Shown piece by piece: positions 24,143-32,629 of a DNA stretch of 40,299 nt. The stretch's first letter is position 1. Each line of letters begins with the position of its first letter. The position numbers and the translations under genes were made by a program. Under the pieces are notes generated by a model. That model saw only the letters and a program-made list of their open reading frames with translations, had not been told where the DNA came from and made no database searches. This DNA is from Methanoculleus sp. (GTDB taxonomy: Archaea; Halobacteriota; Methanomicrobia; Methanomicrobiales; Methanoculleaceae). The stretch lies in NCBI RefSeq assembly GCF_020696975.1, contig NZ_JAJGBK010000028.1:1-40299 (forward strand), written 5' to 3'.

Positions 24143-24537
24143 CCCTGTTGCGAGAGGGCGCCGTGCGGACACGCCTGGATGCATTTGCCGCAGAGAACGC
24201 ACCGTTCGGAACTCACGCGGAGCCGCCACTCTTCGTCGAAGGAGAAGACCTCCTGGGGGCAGACGCTGATGCAGGCCCCGCAGTCGACACACTCCTCCTC
24301 GTCGCGGGCAACAGCGTTCTCCATCACACGGACAAAGACTCCGAGTTCCTCAAGGCGCCGCCGGACCTGGTCGGCGTCCTTATCCGGGACGTCGATCAGC
24401 ACCTCGCCGGCCATCGAGTCGATATTGGCCTTCTCGACGTTGATGAGGACGCCGGTCTCCTTCACCACCCGGGCGATCACCGGCTCCCTCCCCGGGTCGG
24501 TCTTCCCTTTCCGCGAGAACGCGAGCAGAAGCTTCAT
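24139..24537 (-). CDS. NIL-domain + 2x[4Fe-4S] ferredoxin, homocysteine biosynthesis partner
   Basis: 132 aa. Residues 1-75 form a NIL-type domain (small ACT-like substrate-binding fold; GEVLIDVPDKDADQVRRRLE). Residues 80-127 carry two ferredoxin clusters, CVDCGACISVCP and CVLCGKCIQACP. The pair matches the partner protein of the DUF39 sulfurtransferase (MA1822-type), which supplies electrons for reductive sulfur transfer to aspartate semialdehyde. Its start overlaps the DUF39 stop by 4 bp and its stop overlaps the UPF0280 start by 4 bp. Confidence 0.93.
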   Translation of the reverse strand: MKLLLAFSRKGKTDPGREPVIARVVKETGVLINVEKANIDSMAGEVLIDVPDKDADQVRRRLEELGVFVRVMENAVARDEEECVDCGACISVCPQEVFSFDEEWRLRVSSERCVLCGKCIQACPHGALSQQG

Positions 24538-26042
24538 CGCCGCCGCCTCCCGCCGAAGAGTTTCCCGAGATCGATCGCCGAGAGGATGCCGACCACCCGG
24601 TTCGTCGCGTCAACCACGGGGAGTGCGCTGATGTTATTCCGCTCCAGTATCTGGGCGGCGATATCCACCGGCTCGTCGGAGGTCGTCTTGATCACGTTCC
24701 GGGTCATGATATCCTTCACCTGCTTTAGCCTCCCGTCATTCACCACCGCTTTTGAGACATCGTAGGTAGTGATGATCCCGACAAGCGTGCCGTTCCCGTC
24801 GAGGACAGGGAGGTGGTTCGTCTCGTCTTTAAGGAGCCGCTTTGCCGCCACCCGGATCTCCTCGTCCTCCGTGATGCTGATCACCTGCCGGTTCATGATG
24901 TCGCGGACGCGGGGGGTGACGGCCGTCTCCCGCATCGGCCTCACACGTTTCGTCGGGTCGATCCGCCGGGTGGGAAGCGCAAGTTCCATCTTCCCCGCCT
25001 CGATCCAGCCTTTCAGTTCCTGTGCCACCGCCCGGGCCTTCCGGTAACTGGAGAGCGACGATGTCCGGACGGTCTCACCGCCGATCTCGACCGAGCCGCT
25101 TTTGAGGTCGGCGTAACTGACCTTCGCGAGCGACGGCCGGTCCCGCCGGGGCGTACCGTAATCGATGACGTCGGTCAGGATATCCTCGTCCCGCACCGCG
25201 GTGCTCCGGACGATCCCGGTATCGAGGACCGGTATCGGGATGCCGACGCCGACGTACATCGTCACGCCGTAGCCGTTCATCACCGCTGCACGCAGGAACT
25301 CCTGGCGCATCTGCTTCATGTCCCCGGCGACCATCAGGTTCCCGAATCCGCCGCCTGCCGAGTGCTGGGTGCCTTCTCCGACGATCATACCCTCTCCCCC
25401 GGCAAGGAAGATCGGGACGCCGCTCCCGATGACCCGGAAGTTGGGGTCGTTTGCGAGCGGCGAGAGGGTTCCGGCGCCGGAGTAGGAGACGTTGCCGCAC
25501 CGGGGGAGGAGGGTTCCCATGTAGGTGTTGAGCGTCCGATCGGTGGCGTTCGAGGCTGCATTGTAACACTGGAAGGCGTTTCTCGGGTTGACCATGATCG
25601 CCTGGTTCATGTCCTCGAGCAGCAGCTCTGTCGTGATGCTCCGGCGCGGGTAGCAGTCGGTGCCGCGGGAGGTCGCCCGCAGTTCGACGGTGCCCCCTGC
25701 CACGAGTTCTTCGAGGACGTGGGCGCCGCCGTAGAGCGGGTTCTTGGTGTCGGCCTCCTGGGTCGCCCCCAGGTATGCGTCGACCGCCGCGATTCCCGCG
25801 TATGCTTCCACGTCGTTGAGCCAGACACGCTCCATCCGTATGGGGGGGTCGGCGTGCCCGAAGTTGAAGAAGGCACCGGTGGAGCACATTGCCCCGAACG
25901 TCCCGGTCGTGACGACGTCGACCTCCGCCAGTGCCCCTTCCTCTCCCAGCTCGTCGACAATCCCCGGCATCTCGTCGGCGGTAACAACTCGTGCATTACC
26001 GTCGCGTATCCGGGTATTGATGAGGTCCAGGGACTTTTCCAT
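24534..26042 (-). CDS. L-aspartate semialdehyde sulfurtransferase (DUF39 + CBS pair)
   Basis: 502 aa. Residues ~1-365 are DUF39 (COG1900), the enzyme that converts aspartate semialdehyde and sulfide to homocysteine in methanogens that lack the O-acyl-homoserine route (MA1821-type). Conserved cysteines C53 (FGAMCSTGAFF) and C130 (GTDCYPRRS) are the candidates for the persulfide relay. The glycine-rich FLAGGEGMIVGEGTQHSAGG lies mid-domain. Residues ~378-495 are two CBS domains (RVRDIMNRQVISITEDEEIR and QVKDIMTRNVIKTTSDEPVD), which commonly bind adenosyl ligands; S-adenosylmethionine feedback would make sense but is inference. It is the first gene of a three-gene coupled operon. A TATA-like box ~25 nt upstream implies a leaderless mRNA. 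Confidence 0.95.
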   Translation of the reverse strand: MEKSLDLINTRIRDGNARVVTADEMPGIVDELGEEGALAEVDVVTTGTFGAMCSTGAFFNFGHADPPIRMERVWLNDVEAYAGIAAVDAYLGATQEADTKNPLYGGAHVLEELVAGGTVELRATSRGTDCYPRRSITTELLLEDMNQAIMVNPRNAFQCYNAASNATDRTLNTYMGTLLPRCGNVSYSGAGTLSPLANDPNFRVIGSGVPIFLAGGEGMIVGEGTQHSAGGGFGNLMVAGDMKQMRQEFLRAAVMNGYGVTMYVGVGIPIPVLDTGIVRSTAVRDEDILTDVIDYGTPRRDRPSLAKVSYADLKSGSVEIGGETVRTSSLSSYRKARAVAQELKGWIEAGKMELALPTRRIDPTKRVRPMRETAVTPRVRDIMNRQVISITEDEEIRVAAKRLLKDETNHLPVLDGNGTLVGIITTYDVSKAVVNDGRLKQVKDIMTRNVIKTTSDEPVDIAAQILERNNISALPVVDATNRVVGILSAIDLGKLFGGRRRR

Positions 26043-26048
26043 GAACGT

Positions 26049-26073
26049 ATATTCATTTTAGAATATTTATAGG
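26049..26073 (-). promoter_or_regulatory. TATA box and inverted repeat before homocysteine operon
   Basis: The minus strand 26073-26061 reads CCTATAAATATTC (TATA), ~25 nt before ATG 26042. It overlaps an inverted repeat ATATTC (26049-26054) / GAATAT (26061-26066) with a 6-nt spacer. A repressor bound there would block initiation. Confidence 0.55.
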
Positions 26074-26175
26074 TGTTGATTATTACTTTTGGTAATATCC
26101 GGCCGGAGTACGCAGACGTTCCGGGAGCGATCAAGTCATGGAGGGTTCTGCCAAAAAGAGGGGGATTCTAACTCT

Positions 26176-27474
26176 TCAGTCGCGCCTGTGCAGGGCAACA
26201 AGGAGCCCGAGGATGCCGAGCGCCCCGACTACCGCAAAGGGCGGCACGCCGGCGCTGGGTGCCTGGGTCGGGACAGCGGAGAGCGAGGCCGAGGCGGAGG
26301 CGGTGCTTCCGGCGCCGACCTGGACGCTGGTCGACCAGTCGCTGTAGCCCGCGAGTGCCACCCTGACGGCATGGTTGCCGGTGGCAACACCGTCGATGGT
26401 CAGCGGGGTGATGCCCTTATAGGCGTTGTCGATGTAGACCTCGGCGCCGGAGGGGGAGGAGGTGACCGCGATGGAGCCGGTCGTGCTCGGCTGGCCGGGC
26501 TGGAGGGCCGCGGTGATATGGCTCGTGGTTGCGCCGCTGACGCCGACCGACGTCGTGTAGTCCTGGTAGCCCGAGAGGGCAACTCTCACGGTATGGGAAC
26601 CGACCGCGACGTTCGAGATGGTGTACACTCCTGCCGAGGGGGTCTTGCCCTGGTACTTCTCATCGAGGAAGACGTCCGCACCTGCCGGGTAGGAGACCAC
26701 ATCGATGGCTCCGGTGGTCTCGGAGGGGACGGCCGTCAGCCGGGCGTCGACGTAGCGGGTGACGCCGGAGGTCACTGCCACAGTCGACTTCCAGTCATAG
26801 TAGCCGGCAAGGTCGAGCTCGACGATATGGTTCTTCGCCGAGACGCTCGTGAGCGTCAGGGGGGTCCGGCCCTTGTAGACCCCGTCCATGTAGACGTAGG
26901 CACCGGAGGGAACGGACGTGATCTTGACCGACCCGTACTGCTGGATCGGTGTCAGGGTGAACTGAACGTTCGACTGCTGTCCCGCCCTGACCGTGACGGT
27001 CGTGTGGTCGGACTGGTAACCGGACCGCTCGGCGTCAAGGGAGTAGGTGCCGGGGACGAGGTTCTGGATCGTGAGCGGCGCCACTCCGCGGTAGTTCCCG
27101 TTTAAGTAGATGGCCGAGCCTGAAGGGCTTGACGTGACATGGATCGAACCGGCGGTCTCGACCGGCTGCAGCGTCGCGTAGACGTTCACAGTCTCGCCGG
27201 CCACAGGTCCCGAGGGCAGGCTGCCGGAGTAGGTCTGGTAGCCGCTCTTCTCGACCCGGATATTGTTGTAGGGCGTTCCGGTGGTGTAGGACGGGATGTC
27301 GACCCATCCTCCGTACGTGGTACCTTTGTACTGTCCGTCAAAGTAAACATCGGCACCGTCGATGTTGCAGTGGACACGGTACCATCCTTCATCTCCTCCG
27401 ATCCCCGCAGATACGGAAGGGATGCCGGCACAGAGGACGAGGAATGTCATTCCGATGATAAGAGTTCTTAACAT
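26176..27474 (-). CDS. Five-PEGA-domain surface protein, membrane-anchored
   Basis: 432 aa. A signal peptide covers residues 1-23 (ends SVSA). Five PEGA-like beta repeats follow, each with the pattern S.PSGA.VY.D..YKG.TPLT...V..G.H.V....GY. Repeat 1 is the divergent GGDEGWYRVHCNIDGADVYF type. The last ~40 residues are Ser/Thr/Ala-rich, then a hydrophobic anchor VPPFAVVGALGILGLLVALH and a basic tail HRRD, the layout of archaeal cell-surface proteins. PEGA domains probably bind polysaccharide or protein at the envelope. A Shine-Dalgarno GGAGAGAGAGC precedes the ATG and a TATA-like box lies ~50 bp upstream. Repeat 1 has a clear paralogue in the 226-aa gene at 34526-35206. Confidence 0.9.
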   Translation of the reverse strand: MLRTLIIGMTFLVLCAGIPSVSAGIGGDEGWYRVHCNIDGADVYFDGQYKGTTYGGWVDIPSYTTGTPYNNIRVEKSGYQTYSGSLPSGPVAGETVNVYATLQPVETAGSIHVTSSPSGSAIYLNGNYRGVAPLTIQNLVPGTYSLDAERSGYQSDHTTVTVRAGQQSNVQFTLTPIQQYGSVKITSVPSGAYVYMDGVYKGRTPLTLTSVSAKNHIVELDLAGYYDWKSTVAVTSGVTRYVDARLTAVPSETTGAIDVVSYPAGADVFLDEKYQGKTPSAGVYTISNVAVGSHTVRVALSGYQDYTTSVGVSGATTSHITAALQPGQPSTTGSIAVTSSPSGAEVYIDNAYKGITPLTIDGVATGNHAVRVALAGYSDWSTSVQVGAGSTASASASLSAVPTQAPSAGVPPFAVVGALGILGLLVALHRRD

Positions 27475-27518
27475 GCTCTCTCTCCGATAGATAGCAGTCG
27501 AATGTCGGCTTTTTGATG

Positions 27519-27531
27519 GATAATTATTTCT
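27519..27531 (-). promoter_or_regulatory. TATA-like box for five-PEGA gene
   Basis: The minus strand reads GAAATAATTATCC, ~50 nt before the ATG, giving a ~25-nt leader that carries the Shine-Dalgarno. Confidence 0.5.
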
Positions 27532-27705
27532 ATTTTGTATCTCGGATTTCTGCCAACTTTTACTGATACTGTCCGTTTTCCTCCCGAGAAGATGTCAAAA
27601 GTTGCCGGAAGTGGACGGTACGCCCGGCCGGGGCATCTCCGGGCCGGAACGTGATCGGTGCAGGGGCGATCCCCTCTCTCCGGGCACCCCCGTCCACCTT
27701 TTTAT

Positions 27706-27716
27706 TCCGCGAGATC
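27706..27716 (+). promoter_or_regulatory. TATA-like box for NIF3-SWIM-alaS cluster
   Basis: CTTTTTATTCC. Initiation ~25 nt downstream falls at about 27732, where the second in-frame ATG of the NIF3 gene lies; the first ATG (27720) is too close to be transcribed. Confidence 0.5.
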
Positions 27717-27731
27717 AACATGGAGTACTGC

Positions 27732-28442
27732 ATGGATATCCAGAGGTTCATCGCCGCGATGGAAGAGGTTGCTCCACCCGAACTGGCTGAGGACTACGAT
27801 GCCGGGAAGATCGGCCTCGTCATCGAGGGAAAGGAAGAGATCGGGACCGTCTGCTGTGCGCTCGACGCCACACAGCGAGTTGTTGAGGCCGCCGTTCGCA
27901 CCGGCGCGGACATGCTGGTCGTCCACCATACGCCCCTCTGGAGCCCCGTCACGGCGGTCCGCGGCCCGGTCTCGCACCTGCTCCGGACCGTCCTTGCCGC
28001 CCGCATGAACCTTTACGTGATGCACACAAACTTCGACCGTGCCGAAGGCGGGGTCAACGACGTCCTGGCGTCAAGACTCGGCCTCTCCGCGACGGAGCGG
28101 ATGACCGTCGGCCTCGTCGGCGACTGCTCCCTTGATGCGGAAGAGATCGCCCGCCGCCTCCCCGGCGGGGGGATCCGGGTTTATGGTGAGATCGGCACGA
28201 TCCGCCGCCTGGCGATCGTGGGCGGCGGCGGGTTTGACCCCGACCTGATCCGGGAGGCCGTCGACCTCGGTGCGGAGGCCTTCCTCTCGGCGGAACTGAA
28301 GCACAGCGTGGCCCGTGCATCGCCCATACCCTGCCTTGAGGCCACTCATTACACGCTCGAGGCCCCCGCCATGGAGGCCCTTGCTTCCCGCATGGGGTGG
28401 CATTATATCCCTGATCCGCCCCATGTAGTGGTAGTTCCATGA
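27732..28442 (+). CDS. NIF3-family dinuclear metal protein
   Basis: 236 aa from ATG 27732 (leaderless by promoter position; ATG 27720 would add four residues). NIF3 metal ligands are present in order: HH in LVVHHTPLW near residue 64, D/E in HTNFDRAEGGVNDVLA near residue 100, H in ELKHSVA near residue 195, and H/E in EATHYTLEAPAM near residue 208. These proteins form hexamers with a bimetal site. Some have been linked to GTP cyclohydrolase-like or metal-delivery roles, but the physiological function is unsettled. The stop overlaps the SWIM gene start (ATGA). Confidence 0.9.
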   Translation: MDIQRFIAAMEEVAPPELAEDYDAGKIGLVIEGKEEIGTVCCALDATQRVVEAAVRTGADMLVVHHTPLWSPVTAVRGPVSHLLRTVLAARMNLYVMHTNFDRAEGGVNDVLASRLGLSATERMTVGLVGDCSLDAEEIARRLPGGGIRVYGEIGTIRRLAIVGGGGFDPDLIREAVDLGAEAFLSAELKHSVARASPIPCLEATHYTLEAPAMEALASRMGWHYIPDPPHVVVVP

Positions 28443-28756
28443 GGGGGATCTGGCAGAAGATCGAACAGGACCGGGCGCTGACACCGGAGTTCCGCACCTG
28501 TATCGAACGTGTCTACGGTGAGCGGGGGAGAAAGGCGCTTGCGGCCGTCGATGAAGGGCGGGTGAAGCGCTACCGGGATTTTTTTGTCGTAGTGGGAAGA
28601 AGCGACGAGTATATCGTTGAAGCCGACTTCTGCACCTGCAGCGACTTCCTCTTCCGGGGACGCGAGTGCTGGCATATCCTCGCGGTGCGCATCGCTGACC
28701 GGACAGGGATATATGAATCCTACGATCTCTGGTACCAGGACACGTGGAATGTTTGA
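28439..28756 (+). CDS. SWIM zinc-finger protein
   Basis: A 105-aa protein whose C-terminal half has the SWIM motif C-x-C-x9-C-x-H (C65, C67, C77, H79; CTCSDFLFRGRECWH). SWIM domains bind DNA or proteins and, in archaea, are known from stand-alone proteins and Sws1-type partners of RadA paralogues. The N-terminal ~50 residues are helical and basic (GRKALAAVDEGRVKRYRD). It is translationally coupled to NIF3 and lies 61 bp before alaS, so it is probably in the same transcript. The specific function is unknown. Confidence 0.85.
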   Translation: MRGIWQKIEQDRALTPEFRTCIERVYGERGRKALAAVDEGRVKRYRDFFVVVGRSDEYIVEADFCTCSDFLFRGRECWHILAVRIADRTGIYESYDLWYQDTWNV

Positions 28757-28817
28757 GAATTTCGCACAAACAACTATATCGGTCTCAATCATACAGAATT
28801 ATGCTGCGTGATTTTCA

Positions 28818-31562
28818 ATGCTCGAAGAAGAATATACGCTCGATTATTTCCGATCTCAAGGGTTTGAGCGGAAGGTCTGCAAGAGTTGCGGAGCGGCCTT
28901 CTGGACCCGGGACCCAGAACAGGAGTTCTGCGGCGACGCTCCGTGCGCGACGTATAACTTCATCGGCAACCCGGTCTTCAAACCCCATACCGTTGATGAG
29001 ATGCGGGAGGCGTTCCTCTCGTTCTTTGAGCGGCACGGCCATACACGCCTCGAACGATATCCCGTAGCCGCCCGGTGGAGAGACGATATCTACCTCACCA
29101 TCGCATCCATTGCCGATTTCCAGCCGTTCGTCACGAGCGGGGTCGTCCCCCCGCCGGCGAACCCGCTGACCATCTCCCAGCCCTGCATCCGCTTAAACGA
29201 CCTCGACTCGGTCGGGAGATCCGGGCGCCACCTGACGCTCTTTGAGATGATGGCGCATCACGCTTTCAATACCCCGGAGGAGCAGGTCTACTGGAAGGAC
29301 GAGACGGTCGCCCTCTGCGACGAGTTCATCAAGTCCATCGGGGGCGATCTCGACCGGGTCAGTTATAAGGAACACCCCTGGTACGGCGGCGGAAACGCCG
29401 GTGCCTCCGTCGAGGTGCTGATCGGCGGCCTAGAGGTCGCGACGCTGGTCTTCATGAACCTCGGACGGCAAAAGACCGACCAGCCGCCTATCGAAGTGAA
29501 CGGGGACCTCTACTACCCGATGCGGCTCAAGATCGTGGATACCGGTTACGGCCTTGAACGGTTCGTCTGGGCCTCCAAGGGTTCGCCGACGATCTACGAT
29601 GCGGTCTTCCCGGAGATGGTGAGCCGCCTGATGCGGTCGGCCAATCTTGAAGACCTCCTCGACAATCCCGAGTTCACGAAGATCATGGGGCTCAGCGCCC
29701 GGTTCGCCGGCGTGATGGACATCTCCGGGACGAACCTCTACAACCTTCGGAGGAAGGTCGCTGAGGCGATCGACGTACCCGTCGAGCGGCTCGAGGAGAT
29801 CGTCGTCCCGATCGAGAAGGTCTACTCCATCGCCGACCACACCCGCTGCCTCGCCTACATGCTTGGCGACTGTATCGTCCCCTCGAACGTCCGCGAGGGG
29901 TATCTCGCCCGGCTCGTCCTTCGCCGGACGCTTCGGATGATGAACGACCTCTCGATGGACGAAGACCTTGCCAGCCTTGTGGAGGCGCAGATGGCGATCG
30001 TGGGGACCGAGAACTTCGGGCAGGACGTCGATGTTGTCCGGGAGATCGTGGCAAACGAGGAGGCCCGGTACGCAAGCACCCTCGAGCGCGGGACAAGGAT
30101 CGTCCAGAAGATCGCCCGGAACTACAGGGCAAAGAGTTCACCGGTTCCCCTATCAGAGGTGACCACCCTGTATGACTCCCACGGCATTCCGCCCGAGATG
30201 GTGAAGGATGTCGCTGCCGCCGAGGGGGCTGTCGTGGATATCCCCGACGACTTCTACTCGCGGATCGCCGATATGCACTCGGAAGCGCAGAAGGAAGCGG
30301 AAGGGGAAGACCCGCTCGCTCCCTACCGCGAGCGGGCGAAGACCCTGCCCCCGACGAAGAAACTCTATTACGACCTTCCGACGGAGATCGAGTTCGAGGC
30401 GATGGTGCTGGACTACTTCGACGGAATGGTGGTGCTGGACCAGACGCTCTTCTACCCCGAGGGAGGCGGCCAGCCGTCCGATACCGGGACCCTGGTGACG
30501 TCCGATACGATGGTGCGGGTGGAAGAGGTGACGAAGGTCGGTGAGGTGATCCTCCACCGGGTCACGGGAGGCATCCTGAGACGCGGCGACCGGGTGAAGG
30601 GCATGGTGGACGAGGAACGCCGGTGGTCGCTGATGCGCCACCACACGGCGACTCACGTCCTCCTGCACGCCGCAAAGGAGGTGCTCGGCGCACACATACA
30701 CCAGGCCGGCGCCCAGAAAGGGAGCGAGACCTCACGCCTGGACATCAGGCATTTCAAGCACATCACACCCGACGAACTCAAGCGGATCGAGATCGAGGCG
30801 AACCGCCTGGTCATGGCCGATACGCCTGTCTACATCCAGATCGAGGAGCGGACGAAGGCCGAGCAGAAGTACGGGTTCGGCCTCTACCAGGGCGGTGTCC
30901 CGCCGGGCCGGGATATCCGGACGGTGCAGGTAGGCAGCGACGTGCAGGCGTGCGCGGGAACCCATGTCCGGACGACCGGTGAGATCGGGCCGATCCGCAT
31001 CATCGGTGTCGAGCACATCCAGGACGGCGTGGAGCGACTGGTCTTTGCGGCCGGTGTCGCTGCCATTTTGGCCGTGCAGCACATGGAAGAACTCCTCCAG
31101 GCATCCGCCGATGTGGTGAGCGTCCAGCCCGAGAACCTGCCGGCGACGGTGGCACGGTTCTTCGGGGAATGGAAAGAGCAGAAGAAGGAGATCGAGCGTC
31201 TCCAGAAGAAAGTGGTGGACCTTGAGATGCAGAATCTCAGCGGCGAGATGGTGAACGGGGTCCGGGTCGTCGTCAGGCAGGTGGATGCGGCCCAGAAAGA
31301 ACTCGTCGCGCTCGCCACCACCATCGCCGATGAGGGCGGCGTGGCGCTCTTTGCGTCGGGCGACGGAAACGTGAGGGTGGTGGCGACCTCCGGCACACCG
31401 GCGGTGAACGCTGCCGATCTTGTCCGGGAGGTCTGCGGCATCCTCGGCGGAAAAGGCGGGGGTAAGCCGACCCTCGCGCAGGGTGCGGGCCAGGACGCCT
31501 CCCGCCTCGATGAGGCGCTCGAGCGCGGGCGTAATAAGATCCTAGAAGCACTCCATGGTTGA
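28818..31562 (+). CDS. alaS: Alanine--tRNA ligase, archaeal type
   Basis: 914 aa, the usual archaeal length. It charges tRNA-Ala. The archaeal N-terminal zinc element (KVCKSCGAAFWTR, then EFCGDAPC) precedes the class II catalytic core: motif 1 region RLERYPVAARWRDDIYLTIA, motif 2 (HLTLFEMMAHHAF) and motif 3 (DTGYGLERFVW). The editing domain carries HHTATHVLLHA and CAGTHVRTTGEIGP, which remove mischarged Ser and Gly. The C-terminal oligomerisation region includes a coiled coil (EWKEQKKEIERLQKKVVDLE) and ends in a DHHA1-like segment rich in glycine (GILGGKGGGKPTLAQGAG). The start is ATG 28818. The next gene begins inside its last codons. Confidence 0.97.
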   Translation: MLEEEYTLDYFRSQGFERKVCKSCGAAFWTRDPEQEFCGDAPCATYNFIGNPVFKPHTVDEMREAFLSFFERHGHTRLERYPVAARWRDDIYLTIASIADFQPFVTSGVVPPPANPLTISQPCIRLNDLDSVGRSGRHLTLFEMMAHHAFNTPEEQVYWKDETVALCDEFIKSIGGDLDRVSYKEHPWYGGGNAGASVEVLIGGLEVATLVFMNLGRQKTDQPPIEVNGDLYYPMRLKIVDTGYGLERFVWASKGSPTIYDAVFPEMVSRLMRSANLEDLLDNPEFTKIMGLSARFAGVMDISGTNLYNLRRKVAEAIDVPVERLEEIVVPIEKVYSIADHTRCLAYMLGDCIVPSNVREGYLARLVLRRTLRMMNDLSMDEDLASLVEAQMAIVGTENFGQDVDVVREIVANEEARYASTLERGTRIVQKIARNYRAKSSPVPLSEVTTLYDSHGIPPEMVKDVAAAEGAVVDIPDDFYSRIADMHSEAQKEAEGEDPLAPYRERAKTLPPTKKLYYDLPTEIEFEAMVLDYFDGMVVLDQTLFYPEGGGQPSDTGTLVTSDTMVRVEEVTKVGEVILHRVTGGILRRGDRVKGMVDEERRWSLMRHHTATHVLLHAAKEVLGAHIHQAGAQKGSETSRLDIRHFKHITPDELKRIEIEANRLVMADTPVYIQIEERTKAEQKYGFGLYQGGVPPGRDIRTVQVGSDVQACAGTHVRTTGEIGPIRIIGVEHIQDGVERLVFAAGVAAILAVQHMEELLQASADVVSVQPENLPATVARFFGEWKEQKKEIERLQKKVVDLEMQNLSGEMVNGVRVVVRQVDAAQKELVALATTIADEGGVALFASGDGNVRVVATSGTPAVNAADLVREVCGILGGKGGGKPTLAQGAGQDASRLDEALERGRNKILEALHG

Positions 31563-32172
31563 TGATGTTGTAGTTGTCCAGCCGGGTGATGAGCGGGCAC
31601 AGAAGATCGCCCGGGCAATGGCGAGCCAGACGGCGAACGCGGTCATTCAGGCCTTCGGGGGCGGGCCGCTGACGTCGTCGGAGGTCGCTCGCCGTATGAA
31701 GATCCCTATCACCACCGCCACCTACCATATCGAGAACCTCCTTGACGCCGGGGTTCTTGAGGTCATGGAGACCCGGTGGAGCGAGAAGGGACGTGTGGTG
31801 AAGGTCTATGGCCTTGCGAACCAGGTCCTCATCATTGCTCCGCCGGTGAGCGATCTCCAGGCGGTGCTGAAGAAGTATGCGACGCTCTTTGCGATAGCCA
31901 TTTTCGCGACCCTCAGCCTTGCGACGTTTCTCCCGGTGGTCATGCCGGGGTTCCCGAACGTGCCGCCCGAACCGGTGGCTACCGGGGTAAGCGGCGAGGA
32001 GGTCGTGGTGCTCAGGACACCTGCCTTCGATGGCGCCGGGGGACTGCCGGTCCACGACCTGGTGATGGGTTTCTTCTTCGGGGCCTGTGCGGTGCTGCTT
32101 GCGCTCCTGATCTACGAGGTCTACTACTGGTGGCGGACTTCTCCGCGGGCGGAAAAAGAGAGAAATGAGTAA
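31555..32172 (+). CDS. Membrane-tethered winged-helix regulator
   Basis: 205 aa. Residues ~15-90 form an ArsR-like winged helix (LTSSEVARRMKIPITTATYH recognition region, then a wing ending RVVKVYGLANQ). Two membrane segments follow, ~110-131 and ~165-190, with a short periplasmic-side loop between them and a charged cytoplasmic tail RAEKERNE. Transcription factors bound to the membrane can sense envelope or membrane state; the signal here is unknown. Its start overlaps alaS by 8 bp, so it is co-transcribed, though there is no obvious link with tRNA charging. Confidence 0.82.
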   Translation: MVDDVVVVQPGDERAQKIARAMASQTANAVIQAFGGGPLTSSEVARRMKIPITTATYHIENLLDAGVLEVMETRWSEKGRVVKVYGLANQVLIIAPPVSDLQAVLKKYATLFAIAIFATLSLATFLPVVMPGFPNVPPEPVATGVSGEEVVVLRTPAFDGAGGLPVHDLVMGFFFGACAVLLALLIYEVYYWWRTSPRAEKERNE

Positions 32173-32205
32173 AAGAGGTCCGGTGAGAGGGGCATCCGGG
32201 GATCT

Positions 32206-32334
32206 TTACCGTCGCCCCCTGACAGGTATCGCTTCCTGGGGTTGCCCGCTCCCTGCTTCAACCTTTGCCCCACATTTAGGGCATCTTGTCTTCTTTGGAT
32301 TGATCTCTGCACCGCAACTGTAGCACTTTGGCAT
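32206..32334 (-). CDS. 42-aa zinc-ribbon small protein
   Basis: ATG at 32334-32332 opens a 42-codon frame with two CxxC knuckles, KCYSCG and RCPKCG, 14 residues apart, a classic zinc ribbon. A basic tail (PVRGRR) follows. A good Shine-Dalgarno GGTGAT lies 6 bp before the ATG. It stands alone on the minus strand, convergent with the membrane regulator. Function unknown; it may be a small nucleic-acid-binding or protein-interaction module. Confidence 0.75.
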   Translation of the reverse strand: MPKCYSCGAEINPKKTRCPKCGAKVEAGSGQPQEAIPVRGRR

Positions 32335-32618
32335 GGTCTATCACCACAATATGCCTGATCAGAGTATGATGCCATAAGGCTATCCCACCGGGATCCTGCT
32401 GAGAATTCCGGCAGCGTGCCTTCCGGAGCCTGCAACGGGGTCGAAATGCGCCGGGCGATGATCTCCTTTCGCGGTGCTTGCCAGCCCGGTGTCCGGGGAG
32501 TCGGCATGTGGTGGATATCTTATTCCGTGCCTGTTCGGGGGAACGGGGCCCTGCGAACCATTTCCCGGACTGGCTCAACTGTTGCGCTCTAATTCCGTAA
32601 AGGCACCGGCCCCGCGAT

Positions 32619-32626
32619 AAAAAAAA
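32619..32626 (-). terminator. T8 tract after transglutaminase gene
   Basis: Eight A on the plus strand (T8 on minus) begin 3 bp beyond the TAA stop of the minus-strand gene and are followed by G+C-rich sequence. Typical archaeal T-tract terminator. Confidence 0.6.
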
Positions 32627-32629
32627 GGG

